Below are positions 1-5,346 of a stretch of 5,541 bases of DNA, in pieces. The notes beneath the pieces are model-generated. The model made no database searches and had not been told where the DNA came from. It saw only the letters and a program-made list of their open reading frames with translations. The stretch is from Caldisericota bacterium (GTDB taxonomy: Bacteria; Caldisericota; Caldisericia; Cryosericales; Cryosericaceae). Made by a program: the position numbers and the translations under genes. How positions within the stretch are numbered: the stretch's first letter is position 1; each line of letters opens with the position of its first letter. The DNA lies in assembly GCA_022710025.1 (NCBI GenBank), contig JAKLHS010000042.1, positions 1 through 5,541 on the forward strand, given 5' to 3'.

Positions 1-993
1 ATCGAGGTCGATGGTGATCCTGGTCGCCAGCGACGGGGGGAGATCTCCCGATAAGAGCTTTCCCTTGCGAAGTATGAGTCGCGCCAGGATTGCAGGGTCA
101 CCATAGGCCGCCACATCAACGGTGATCTGATCTCCCGTCTCCCATGCGTTGATATGGTGGAGCAGGAACAGGGAGCGCATCTCCCGTATTGACGCCATGG
201 ATCGATCCGATCGGCTGACAACGATGATTCTGGTTCCTCGGGCAGCGTCCCAGACAAAATTGCCCAGACTGGGTCCGCCCCGTATGCTTATCGAGTGTGG
301 TCGCGCAGTAAATGGAGTCTCGACGATAATGATCCAGCGCTGGGTCACGCTGAAAGAGTGAATCAGGCCGAGACGAGTGGACGGGATTCGACACAGAAGC
401 TTGCACCCACCATTCGTGTCCGTCGTCGTCACGATGTATCCAGAAGGGTTCGTTTGAGAAAGCAGGAGATCGAATCGTTCACCCGTCTGCTCATCGAAAA
501 AGGGATGCGGACAGGCGATGCAATACTTGTCCATGCCGTTGAGAAAACCCGGCCTACATCTTGTTTCCCGGGTAAGCAGTGTCAATGGATCGATGATAAT
601 GCTGTGCGGTGAATAGCTGAGAAGCTCCAAGCCGTCGCGTCGGAAGATCAGGTTCATGTTTGTGTTGTCGTTGACGGGGAACCGTCCTGTGTGAGTGCCG
701 TGGTCTCCGAAACCGCCGAACGGGATACCGTCCTTGATAAGCGCCCGTCTGTACCAGGTGCTGCTAACAAATCGGTGGGCGTACTTGACGGTTTTCTCAC
801 GGATATGGATTGACGAGACGATGGAGAAACCATCCAGCCAATGGCCGACATTTTTGCCGGCTATGTCGAATCTCCCGGGTCCCACGGAATACAAAGTTCC
901 CGCCAGACCGGCAGGGATCGGACCAACGGAATCCAGACTGATACCGGAGTTTTCCTCGTGCAGCGATGCAGCGATTGTGACAGATCGTGTCAT
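1..993 (-). CDS. Carotenoid cleavage oxygenase family protein (RPE65/BCO/NinaB-like), 3' part missing
   Basis: This frame has no stop codon from 1131 down to the left edge; 331 residues are visible of a family usually near 480-550. Family members are seven-bladed beta-propeller non-haem iron enzymes that cleave double bonds of carotenoids, apocarotenoids or stilbenes. Family-like segments occur in order: PAGLAGTLYSVGPGRFD (27-43), HWLDG (51-55), NDNTNMNLI (108-116), CPHPFFDE (161-168), LIHSFSVTQRW (210-220), LLHHINAWETGD (277-288). Expected iron ligands His212 and His279 are present, but the first ligand (the His of the usual AHPH motif) is Cys161, and the usual TLET glutamate is Leu140. The fourth ligand would lie outside the window. 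The start is ATG at 993, because no ATG, GTG or TTG lies upstream before the stop at 1132; no Shine-Dalgarno or own promoter is seen. Family assignment is firm; activity and substrate are not known. Confidence 0.88.
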   Translation of the reverse strand, partial: MTRSVTIAASLHEENSGISLDSVGPIPAGLAGTLYSVGPGRFDIAGKNVGHWLDGFSIVSSIHIREKTVKYAHRFVSSTWYRRALIKDGIPFGGFGDHGTHTGRFPVNDNTNMNLIFRRDGLELLSYSPHSIIIDPLTLLTRETRCRPGFLNGMDKYCIACPHPFFDEQTGERFDLLLSQTNPSGYIVTTTDTNGGCKLLCRIPSTRLGLIHSFSVTQRWIIIVETPFTARPHSISIRGGPSLGNFVWDAARGTRIIVVSRSDRSMASIREMRSLFLLHHINAWETGDQITVDVAAYGDPAILARLILRKGKLLSGDLPPSLATRITIDLD

Positions 994-1023
994 GAGGTCA
1001 ACAAGCAGGTGGTGGCAGATGCG

Positions 1024-1050
1024 CCGTCGCAGGAGCGCTACGCCCGACGG
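1024..1050. repeat. Inverted repeat (possible hairpin) between tRNA-Ser and the oxygenase gene
   Basis: CCGTCG at 1024-1029 and CGACGG at 1045-1050 are perfect inverted 6-base arms around a 15-base loop. The loop itself contains GCG (1035-1037) and CGC (1041-1043), which could extend the structure. It lies downstream of tRNA-Ser and upstream of the oxygenase ATG on the minus strand. No T-run follows on either strand, so it is not a standard intrinsic terminator. It may be a processing structure, an attenuator or chance. Confidence 0.35.
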
Positions 1051-1062
1051 TCGTTCGAATAC

Positions 1063-1153
1063 TGGCGGAGAGGGTGGGATTTGAACCCACGAACGAGGGA
1101 ACCCCGTTACCTGCTTTCGAGGCAGGCGCTTTCAACCGCTCAGCCACCTCTCC
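1063..1153 (-). tRNA. tRNA-Ser (anticodon CGA)
   Basis: The minus strand folds as a 91-base type II tRNA including the encoded CCA (1063-1065). The acceptor stem GGAGAGG (1153-1147) pairs with CCTCTCC (1073-1067), and the discriminator base is G. The anticodon arm is CCTGC-CTCGAAA-GCAGG, so the anticodon is CGA, reading UCG serine codons. A long variable arm (AACGGGG against CCCTCGTT) is as expected for serine. The T arm is GTGGG-TTCAAAT-CCCAC. Its first 14 bases are also the last 14 bases of the tadA reading frame. No separate promoter is visible; it is probably read from the tRNA-Arg promoter through tadA. Confidence 0.97.
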
Positions 1154-1610
1154 GTTTGATCCTGACAGATGTGAAAAAGAGTTCAAGGATGCTCTCCGCA
1201 TCGGATCGCATAAACCCGCTTTGCACTTGTGGCGCACACCCGAATATCGGATGTGCAAGCACATTCCCGTTGCTGCCCACAGCTCCATTGTCGAAATCAT
1301 ATGCTGCAAACACAAGCTTTCGCACGCGAGCCAGTGCGATAGCGGCGGCACACATCGGGCATGGCTCCAGCGTCACGTACAACGTACATCCGTCCAGTCG
1401 CCAGTCCTGCAGTTCCTGGGCTGCAAGTCGTATCGCCAGAATCTCCGCATGGGCGGTGGGATCTTTCGTCTGCTCGCGCCTATTATGCGCCGCCGACAGC
1501 ACGGCACCGTCCTTCGCTACCACGCTCCCGACAGGAATCTCACCTTCCTCCAATGCGCGTCTCGCTTCACCAAGAGCAAGCAACATGAAATCAGGATCCA
1601 GCATAGCCAT
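1140..1610 (-). CDS. tadA: tRNA-specific adenosine deaminase TadA
   Basis: TadA is a zinc-dependent cytidine-deaminase-fold enzyme. It converts A34 to inosine in tRNA-Arg(ACG), so that one tRNA reads CGU, CGC and CGA. The 156-residue product has usual family length. It shows EIPVGSVV (24-31), the zinc/catalytic HAE motif (His54, Glu56), PCPMC (Cys84, Cys87) and a late LFFTSVR segment typical of TadA. The start is taken at ATG 1610 (MAMLDPDF); a second in-frame ATG lies two codons later at 1604. Neither has a visible Shine-Dalgarno. The upstream frame closes at a TAG inside tRNA-Arg, so no long extension is possible. The ORF begins 8 bases after the CCA of tRNA-Arg(ACG), its expected substrate. 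Its stop codon and residues 154-156 lie within tRNA-Ser. A related deaminase specificity is possible but unlikely given motifs and neighbour. Confidence 0.95.
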   Translation of the reverse strand: MAMLDPDFMLLALGEARRALEEGEIPVGSVVAKDGAVLSAAHNRREQTKDPTAHAEILAIRLAAQELQDWRLDGCTLYVTLEPCPMCAAAIALARVRKLVFAAYDFDNGAVGSNGNVLAHPIFGCAPQVQSGFMRSDAESILELFFTSVRIKRRGG

Positions 1611-1618
1611 GTCAGGGT

Positions 1619-1695
1619 TGGTGCGCCCGACAGGAATCGAACCTGTAACCTACGGTTCCGTAGACCGTCACTCTATCCAGTTGAGCTACGGGCGC
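1619..1695 (-). tRNA. tRNA-Arg (anticodon ACG)
   Basis: This is a 77-base cloverleaf including the encoded CCA (1619-1621). The acceptor stem GCGCCCG (1695-1689) pairs with CGGGCGC (1629-1623), and the discriminator base is A. The D stem is GCTC/GAGT. The anticodon arm is ACGGT-CTACGGA-ACCGT, giving anticodon ACG. The T arm is ACAGG-TTCGATT-CCTGT. A34 is the base that TadA deaminates to inosine, and tadA is the next gene on the same strand. A promoter directly upstream would start transcription only a few bases before the mature 5' end. Confidence 0.97.
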
Positions 1696-1704
1696 ACATC
1701 GAAG

Positions 1705-1732
1705 ATTGTATCCCATTTCACGCCGTTGGCAA
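1705..1732 (-). promoter_or_regulatory. Sigma70-type promoter for tRNA-Arg, tadA and probably tRNA-Ser
   Basis: On the minus strand, TTGCCA (-35, 1732-1727) and TACAAT (-10, 1710-1705) are separated by 16 bases. Each differs by one base from the consensus. The expected start point is near 1698, about three bases before the tRNA-Arg 5' end. This fits a strong stable-RNA promoter. It is a prediction from sequence only. Confidence 0.8.
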
Positions 1733-1741
1733 GATGAAAAG

Positions 1742-1768
1742 CGGGCATCACCCGGCCAGACCGGGCAT
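1742..1768. repeat. Direct repeat CGGGCAT x2 with overlapping inverted repeat; possible operator
   Basis: CGGGCAT occurs at 1742-1748 and 1762-1768, exactly 20 bases apart start to start (about two helical turns). Between and overlapping them lies a perfect inverted repeat, CCCGG (1751-1755) and CCGGG (1761-1765). The right copy covers the place where a -35 element of the flavoprotein promoter would sit, and the set lies between two divergent promoters. It could bind a regulator, but such short repeats may arise by chance in G+C-rich DNA. Confidence 0.35.
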
Positions 1769-1781
1769 GTATGCGCGAATC

Positions 1782-1790
1782 TGTTATAAT
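1782..1790 (+). promoter_or_regulatory. Extended -10 promoter for the flavoprotein-pdxST-yebC-ruvC operon
   Basis: TG-T-TATAAT (1782-1790) is a perfect -10 hexamer with the TG extension. The matching -35 position (about 1762-1767, CGGGCA) is poor, as is common for extended -10 promoters. Only 10 bases separate the hexamer from the ATG at 1801, so transcription would start at or within a few bases of the start codon. There is no room for a Shine-Dalgarno, which points to a leaderless mRNA. Confidence 0.78.
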
Positions 1791-1800
1791 CTAGCTGCCC

Positions 1801-3099
1801 ATGGAAACAAGTGTTGGCGTATGTGTCATAGGCGGTGGTGCAAGCGGGATGATGGCCGCATTGTCGGCTGCCCGTAGGGGACGGGCGCTTGGCGTCGACA
1901 TTGGGCGTGTATTGGTGCTGGAACGGAACCAGACCCTGGGGAAAAAGCTCGCGATCACGGGAAAGGGGCGAGCTAACGTCACCAACACGGGATCGGTCGA
2001 AGACTTCGTCCATGCTTTTGGCCCTTCCGGACGTTTTCTGTACCCAGCTTTTGAATCTTTCTTCTCCGATGGCTTGCGTGACCTGTTTGCCGAGGCGGGA
2101 CTTGAGCTTAAGACGGAGCGCGGAGGCCGTGTATTCCCGATCACAGACGATGCTCGGGACGTCGTTCAGGCACTTGCTTTATTATTGTCACACGAGCATG
2201 TGGACATCCGCTATCTGGCACGAGTCAATGAGATCAGTCCGACCGCGAGCGGCTGGATCATACGAACCACGACACCGGGGTCGATCCGTTGCAAAACCAT
2301 TGTCCTTGCAAGCGGTGGAAAAACCTATCCAGGCACGGGGTCGACGGGAGATGGGTACGAATTGCTCAGGCGCCTGGGACACAGTATCAGCCAACTATAT
2401 CCAGGTCTTGTCCCTCTTCGGTGTACGGCAGAGTGGCTGGCAGGTCTCGACGGAGTGTCATTGGCGGGTGTTGCTCTTGAGGTATGGGCCGATGGGCGCC
2501 TTGCCGATCGCAGACAGGGTGAGATCGTGATTACTGCTCACGGGATCGGAGGCCCCGCCGTTCTTGCGGTGAGTCTGGTGGTCGGAGCTGCTTTGGAGCG
2601 GGGCGAACCCGTCGTCTTGCGTCTCGATCTCAGACCCCTGCAAACGTTTCAGCAGGTACGCGAAGACATCGAGCGTGCCGCCAGTTCCAACGGAGTCCTG
2701 GCCTACATCTCAAAGTTTACCCCGAGACGCGTGGCATTACGACTGATAGATGCATGGGGGGTGGGTCTGCATGGCAAAGCGACCCTTTCCAAAAAAACAA
2801 GAGACGCAATCGCTGGCAACGTCAAAGGGATAAGCATGATCTGTACCGGGATGGATCCCTTTTCATCAGCTATCATCACGGTGGGAGGCGTTTCTCTGCA
2901 GGAAGTGGATCCTCGGTCGATGCAATCCAGAATTCATCCCGGGCTCTTCGTGGTCGGAGAACTGTTGGACATCCAGGCGGTGACAGGGGGATTCAACCTT
3001 CAGGCTGCATTTTCGACAGGATTTCTCGCCGGGAAGTGTGCAGCCGAAAGCGTTGCCAAATCGCTGATTAGCAGTAACATAAAAGAGCTGAAGAGGTGA
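1801..3099 (+). CDS. HI0933/YhiN/BaiN-family FAD-dependent oxidoreductase
   Basis: The 432-residue product matches the family length (about 400-430). The N-terminus carries a dinucleotide-binding fold, [12 protein letters not shown] (9-20), directly after the start, which supports ATG 1801. Family motifs follow: [16 protein letters not shown] (47-62), [11 protein letters not shown] (108-118), [18 protein letters not shown] (169-186), [11 protein letters not shown] (246-256) and near the C-terminus [19 protein letters not shown] (386-404), the FAD-contacting signature. No signal peptide or membrane segment is seen, so it is cytosolic. Family members include E. coli YhiN, of unclear role, and clostridial BaiN, assigned to bile acid reduction; the substrate here cannot be inferred. 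It is first in the operon and probably translated from a leaderless mRNA. The family call is firm, the reaction unknown. Confidence 0.93.
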   Translation: METSVGVCVIGGGASGMMAALSAARRGRALGVDIGRVLVLERNQTLGKKLAITGKGRANVTNTGSVEDFVHAFGPSGRFLYPAFESFFSDGLRDLFAEAGLELKTERGGRVFPITDDARDVVQALALLLSHEHVDIRYLARVNEISPTASGWIIRTTTPGSIRCKTIVLASGGKTYPGTGSTGDGYELLRRLGHSISQLYPGLVPLRCTAEWLAGLDGVSLAGVALEVWADGRLADRRQGEIVITAHGIGGPAVLAVSLVVGAALERGEPVVLRLDLRPLQTFQQVREDIERAASSNGVLAYISKFTPRRVALRLIDAWGVGLHGKATLSKKTRDAIAGNVKGISMICTGMDPFSSAIITVGGVSLQEVDPRSMQSRIHPGLFVVGELLDIQAVTGGFNLQAAFSTGFLAGKCAAESVAKSLISSNIKELKR

Positions 3100-3112
3100 C
3101 AATGATATGATG
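3093..3112 (+). promoter_or_regulatory. Shine-Dalgarno and clustered start codons of pdxS
   Basis: GAGGTG (3093-3098) is embedded in the last codons and stop of the flavoprotein gene. It lies 8 bases before ATG 3107, ideal spacing. A second ATG follows at once (3110), and an out-of-frame ATG at 3102 opens a two-codon frame (ATG ATA TGA) overlapping the true start. ATG 3107 is preferred: it gives MMKTGT, aligned with the MAQTGT start of Bacillus PdxS, and puts the catalytic lysines at 81 and 149. Terminating ribosomes could re-initiate here. Confidence 0.7.
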
Positions 3113-3991
3113 AAAACAGGCACGACCAACGTCAAGCGCGGCTTGGCGGAGATGTTTAAAGGCGGGGTCATTATGGATGTTACGACGGTCGAGCAGGCAA
3201 AGATCGCCGAGCAGGCTGGTGCAGTCTCCGTAATGGCGCTGGAGCGTATTCCTGCAGACATCCGAAAAGCAGGCGGCGTCGCGAGATCCGCTGAGCCTGG
3301 GCTTGTCCAGCAGATCATGGATGCCGTTTCGATCCCCGTCATGGCAAAAGTGCGCATCGGCCATATAGCAGAAGCGCGCATCCTCGAGTATATGGGAATC
3401 GACTTTATCGACGAGAGTGAGGTCCTGACTCCGGCCGATGTGACGTATCACATAGACAAGTGGCAGTTCAAGGTGCCGTTTGTGTGCGGGGCTCGGAATC
3501 TGGGAGAGGCTCTTCGCCGTATAAGTGAGGGTGCCGCCATGATCAGGACGAAGGGCGAACCCGGGACGGGAGATGTTTCCGAAGCCGTTACCCACATGAG
3601 AGCCGTGATGAGCGAGATCCGGAGAGTACAATCCATGCCGGAGGAGGAGCTTGTCCATGAGGCAAAAGAGCTCGGCGTAAACGTAGACCTGCTGCAAGAA
3701 GTACGTTCTGCGGGCAGGCTCCCCGTCGTCAACTTTGCGGCAGGCGGCGTAGCGACGCCAGCTGATGCCGCCCTTATGATGATGCTCGGCGCGGATGGTG
3801 TATTTGTCGGTTCAGGTATCTTCAAGAGCCTGGATCCTCTTCCACGGGCGCGTGCTATCGTGACGGCAACTACATACTGGGATGACCCGAAAGTACTTGT
3901 CGAGGCGAGTCGCGGACTGCAGGAAGGTATGTCCGGGATTGACGCACGCACTCTGACAGAGCTGGACAAGATGCAGGTGAGGGACAACTAG
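3107..3991 (+). CDS. pdxS: Pyridoxal 5'-phosphate synthase, lyase subunit PdxS
   Basis: PdxS makes pyridoxal 5'-phosphate from ribose 5-phosphate, glyceraldehyde 3-phosphate and ammonia delivered by PdxT (the DXP-independent route). It is a cytosolic TIM barrel that assembles as a dodecamer. The 294-residue product is full length. Visible landmarks are KGGVIMDV with Asp24, [12 protein letters not shown] (42-53), VMAKVRIGH with the Schiff-base Lys81, [11 protein letters not shown] (101-111), [10 protein letters not shown] with Lys149, and [17 protein letters not shown] (208-224) with VFVGSGIF (232-239) forming the phosphate-binding end. All expected catalytic residues are present. The start lies 7 bases after the flavoprotein stop, and pdxT starts one base after its own stop, as expected for partner subunits. 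Confidence 0.99.
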   Translation: MMKTGTTNVKRGLAEMFKGGVIMDVTTVEQAKIAEQAGAVSVMALERIPADIRKAGGVARSAEPGLVQQIMDAVSIPVMAKVRIGHIAEARILEYMGIDFIDESEVLTPADVTYHIDKWQFKVPFVCGARNLGEALRRISEGAAMIRTKGEPGTGDVSEAVTHMRAVMSEIRRVQSMPEEELVHEAKELGVNVDLLQEVRSAGRLPVVNFAAGGVATPADAALMMMLGADGVFVGSGIFKSLDPLPRARAIVTATTYWDDPKVLVEASRGLQEGMSGIDARTLTELDKMQVRDN

Positions 3992-3992
3992 A

Positions 3993-4583
3993 GTGGTCGT
4001 CGGCGTACTTGCGCTTCAGGGTGATTTTCGAGAGCATCTTTCCATGGTGCAGTCTCTGGGGGTGGAAGCTCATCCAGTGAAATTGCCAGAGGAGATCCAG
4101 GGTCTTGATGGTCTCATTATTCCAGGCGGCGAAAGTACGACCATGGGAAAGTTATTGGTGGATTTTGGACTTGACGCAGCGATCATTGATCGCTTCAATA
4201 AGGGAAAACTGGCAATCTACGGGACTTGTGCAGGCATGATCATGCTGGCCAGAGATATCGAAGACTACGGGGCGCAACCGCGACTGGGATTGCTCGATGT
4301 CAGTGTGCGCCGCAATGCATTTGGCAGGCAGAAGGAGTCACGAGAAGAAGACCTCACCGTGCAGGGGCTGGACGGCCTATTCCATGCCGTTTTCATCCGA
4401 GCTCCCATCGTTGTTCGAGTGGGAGCGGATGTGCAGATCCTGGCTTCGGTTGAGCAAGGGCCGGTTTTCGTTCAACAAGGCAAGTTGCTTGCTTCCTCAT
4501 TCCATCCCGAACTTGGAAGCGACACGCGTGTACATGAGTACTTCTTACGAGTGGTGGCGCACAGCTCAATCCAGGAGGTCTAG
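3993..4583 (+). CDS. pdxT: Pyridoxal 5'-phosphate synthase, glutaminase subunit PdxT
   Basis: PdxT hydrolyses glutamine and channels ammonia to PdxS, which activates it on binding. The 196-residue product has family length. It shows the class I amidotransferase triad: Cys79 in YGTCAGMI, His171 and Glu173 in SFHPEL. The glutamine-site motif IPGGESTT (43-50) and the N-terminal VGVLALQGDFREH (3-15) are also present. The start is GTG at 3993, one base after the pdxS stop; no ATG gives a better fit to the conserved N-terminus. A GGTGAGGG stretch around 3976-3983 inside the end of pdxS is the likely ribosome site. The TAG stop touches the ATG of yebC with no base between. Confidence 0.98.
   Translation: MVVGVLALQGDFREHLSMVQSLGVEAHPVKLPEEIQGLDGLIIPGGESTTMGKLLVDFGLDAAIIDRFNKGKLAIYGTCAGMIMLARDIEDYGAQPRLGLLDVSVRRNAFGRQKESREEDLTVQGLDGLFHAVFIRAPIVVRVGADVQILASVEQGPVFVQQGKLLASSFHPELGSDTRVHEYFLRVVAHSSIQEV
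4573..4579 (+). promoter_or_regulatory. Consensus Shine-Dalgarno of yebC
   Basis: AGGAGGT is a full match to the anti-Shine-Dalgarno core and lies 4 bases before ATG 4584, within the last codons of pdxT. It is the strongest ribosome site in the window, in contrast to the leaderless first gene of the operon. It suggests yebC is translated well and partly independently of pdxT. Confidence 0.85.
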
Positions 4584-5339
4584 ATGTCCGGGCATTCCAA
4601 ATGGCACAATATTCAGGCGAAGAAGGGAGTGGAAGACGCCAAGAGAGGGCGCCTCTTCACCAAGATTACGCGCGAGATCATCATTGCCGCAAAAGCGGGC
4701 GGGGGAAATGCGGAGTCAAATACTCGGCTTCGAGCGGCCCTGGAGAAGGCAAAATCTGCCGGAATGCCAAATGATAACGTCAAGAAGGCTATCATGCGTG
4801 GTACCGGCGAGATGGAAGGCGTCAGCTACGAGGAAACGACATATGAAGGGTACGGTCCCAATGGGACGGCTTTCATCATCCAAGCTTCTACGGACAACAA
4901 AAACCGGACGACATCCGAGATTCGCAGAATCTTGTCGCAACATGGGGGTGCCTTGGGAGAGAACGGATCCGTAAGCTGGGGATTTGAGCGCAAGGGTTCG
5001 CTGGAAATCGATTCAGGCGACAAATCCTATGACGATCTGTTTATGATAGCCGTAGACAGCGGTGCGGAAGACCTTAAGCAGGACGACGAGACTTTGACCG
5101 TCATCACGAATCCCGAAGACGTATACAAGGTCCGTCAGGCTCTAGAATCAGCAGGTGTCGCCGTCAAGTCGGCTTCGCTGGTCATGATTCCCAAAACACT
5201 GGTGGCGGTGAACATCGAGGATGCTCGCAAGATCGCTCGCCTGGAGGAAGCTCTGGATGAGCACGATGACGTCAGCGACTATTTCTCGAACTATGAGATG
5301 AGCGACGAAGTCATCAAGCAACTGGAGCAGGAAAACTAG
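4584..5339 (+). CDS. yebC: YebC/PmpR/TACO1-family protein
   Basis: The 251-residue product has standard length and the hallmark start MSGHSKWHNIQAKKG, then a basic helical N-terminal domain (to about 76) with TKITREIIIAAKAGGG (27-42) and AGMPNDNVKKAI (59-70). Next come TYEGYGPNGTAFII (82-95), NKNRTTSEIRRILSQHGG (102-119) and an acidic C-terminus. Family members have been described as transcription regulators (PmpR). More recent work on bacterial YebC proteins and mitochondrial TACO1 supports a ribosome-associated role easing stalling at proline-rich stretches. The protein is cytosolic. It sits directly after pdxT and 7 bases before ruvC. The yebC-ruvC neighbourhood is common in bacteria and does not show a shared function. 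Confidence 0.97.
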   Translation: MSGHSKWHNIQAKKGVEDAKRGRLFTKITREIIIAAKAGGGNAESNTRLRAALEKAKSAGMPNDNVKKAIMRGTGEMEGVSYEETTYEGYGPNGTAFIIQASTDNKNRTTSEIRRILSQHGGALGENGSVSWGFERKGSLEIDSGDKSYDDLFMIAVDSGAEDLKQDDETLTVITNPEDVYKVRQALESAGVAVKSASLVMIPKTLVAVNIEDARKIARLEEALDEHDDVSDYFSNYEMSDEVIKQLEQEN

Positions 5340-5346
5340 AAACTTC

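Noticed and set aside
295..612. 105-codon plus-strand frame opposite the oxygenase
   Set aside because: It has no recognisable motif and is antisense to a frame that matches the carotenoid oxygenase family along its whole length.
1024..1050. Intrinsic terminator for the tRNA transcript
   Set aside because: The inverted repeat is real, but there is no following T-run on either strand, so it is listed only as a repeat of unknown role.
998..1351. 117-codon open frame on the minus strand across tRNA-Ser
   Set aside because: It contains GEVAERLKAPASKAGNGVPS, the sense-strand translation of a tRNA-Ser, and overlaps tadA in another frame.
841..1737. 298-codon open frame on the plus strand
   Set aside because: It runs antisense through the oxygenase start, both tRNAs and tadA. 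Its product contains the translation of the tRNA antisense strands (for example PTGIEPVTYGSVD), a known source of spurious annotated proteins, and tadA has far better support.
1696..1800. Riboswitch or attenuator ahead of the pdxST operon
   Set aside because: The likely start point is at or next to the first codon, leaving no transcribed leader that could hold one.
1074..1877. 267-codon open frame on the plus strand
   Set aside because: It begins with MGFEPTNEGTPLPAFEAG and later has APDRNRTCNLRFRRPSLYP; both are classic false proteins from the antisense of tRNA-Ser and tRNA-Arg. It also overlaps the flavoprotein start in another frame.
1612..2013. 133-codon open frame on the minus strand across tRNA-Arg
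   Set aside because: It ends in PVAQLDRVTVYGTVGYRFDS, a translated tRNA sense strand, and otherwise lies antisense to the flavoprotein gene.
3068..3697. 209-codon minus-strand frame opposite pdxS
   Set aside because: It is a shadow of the highly conserved pdxS gene, with no motif of its own.
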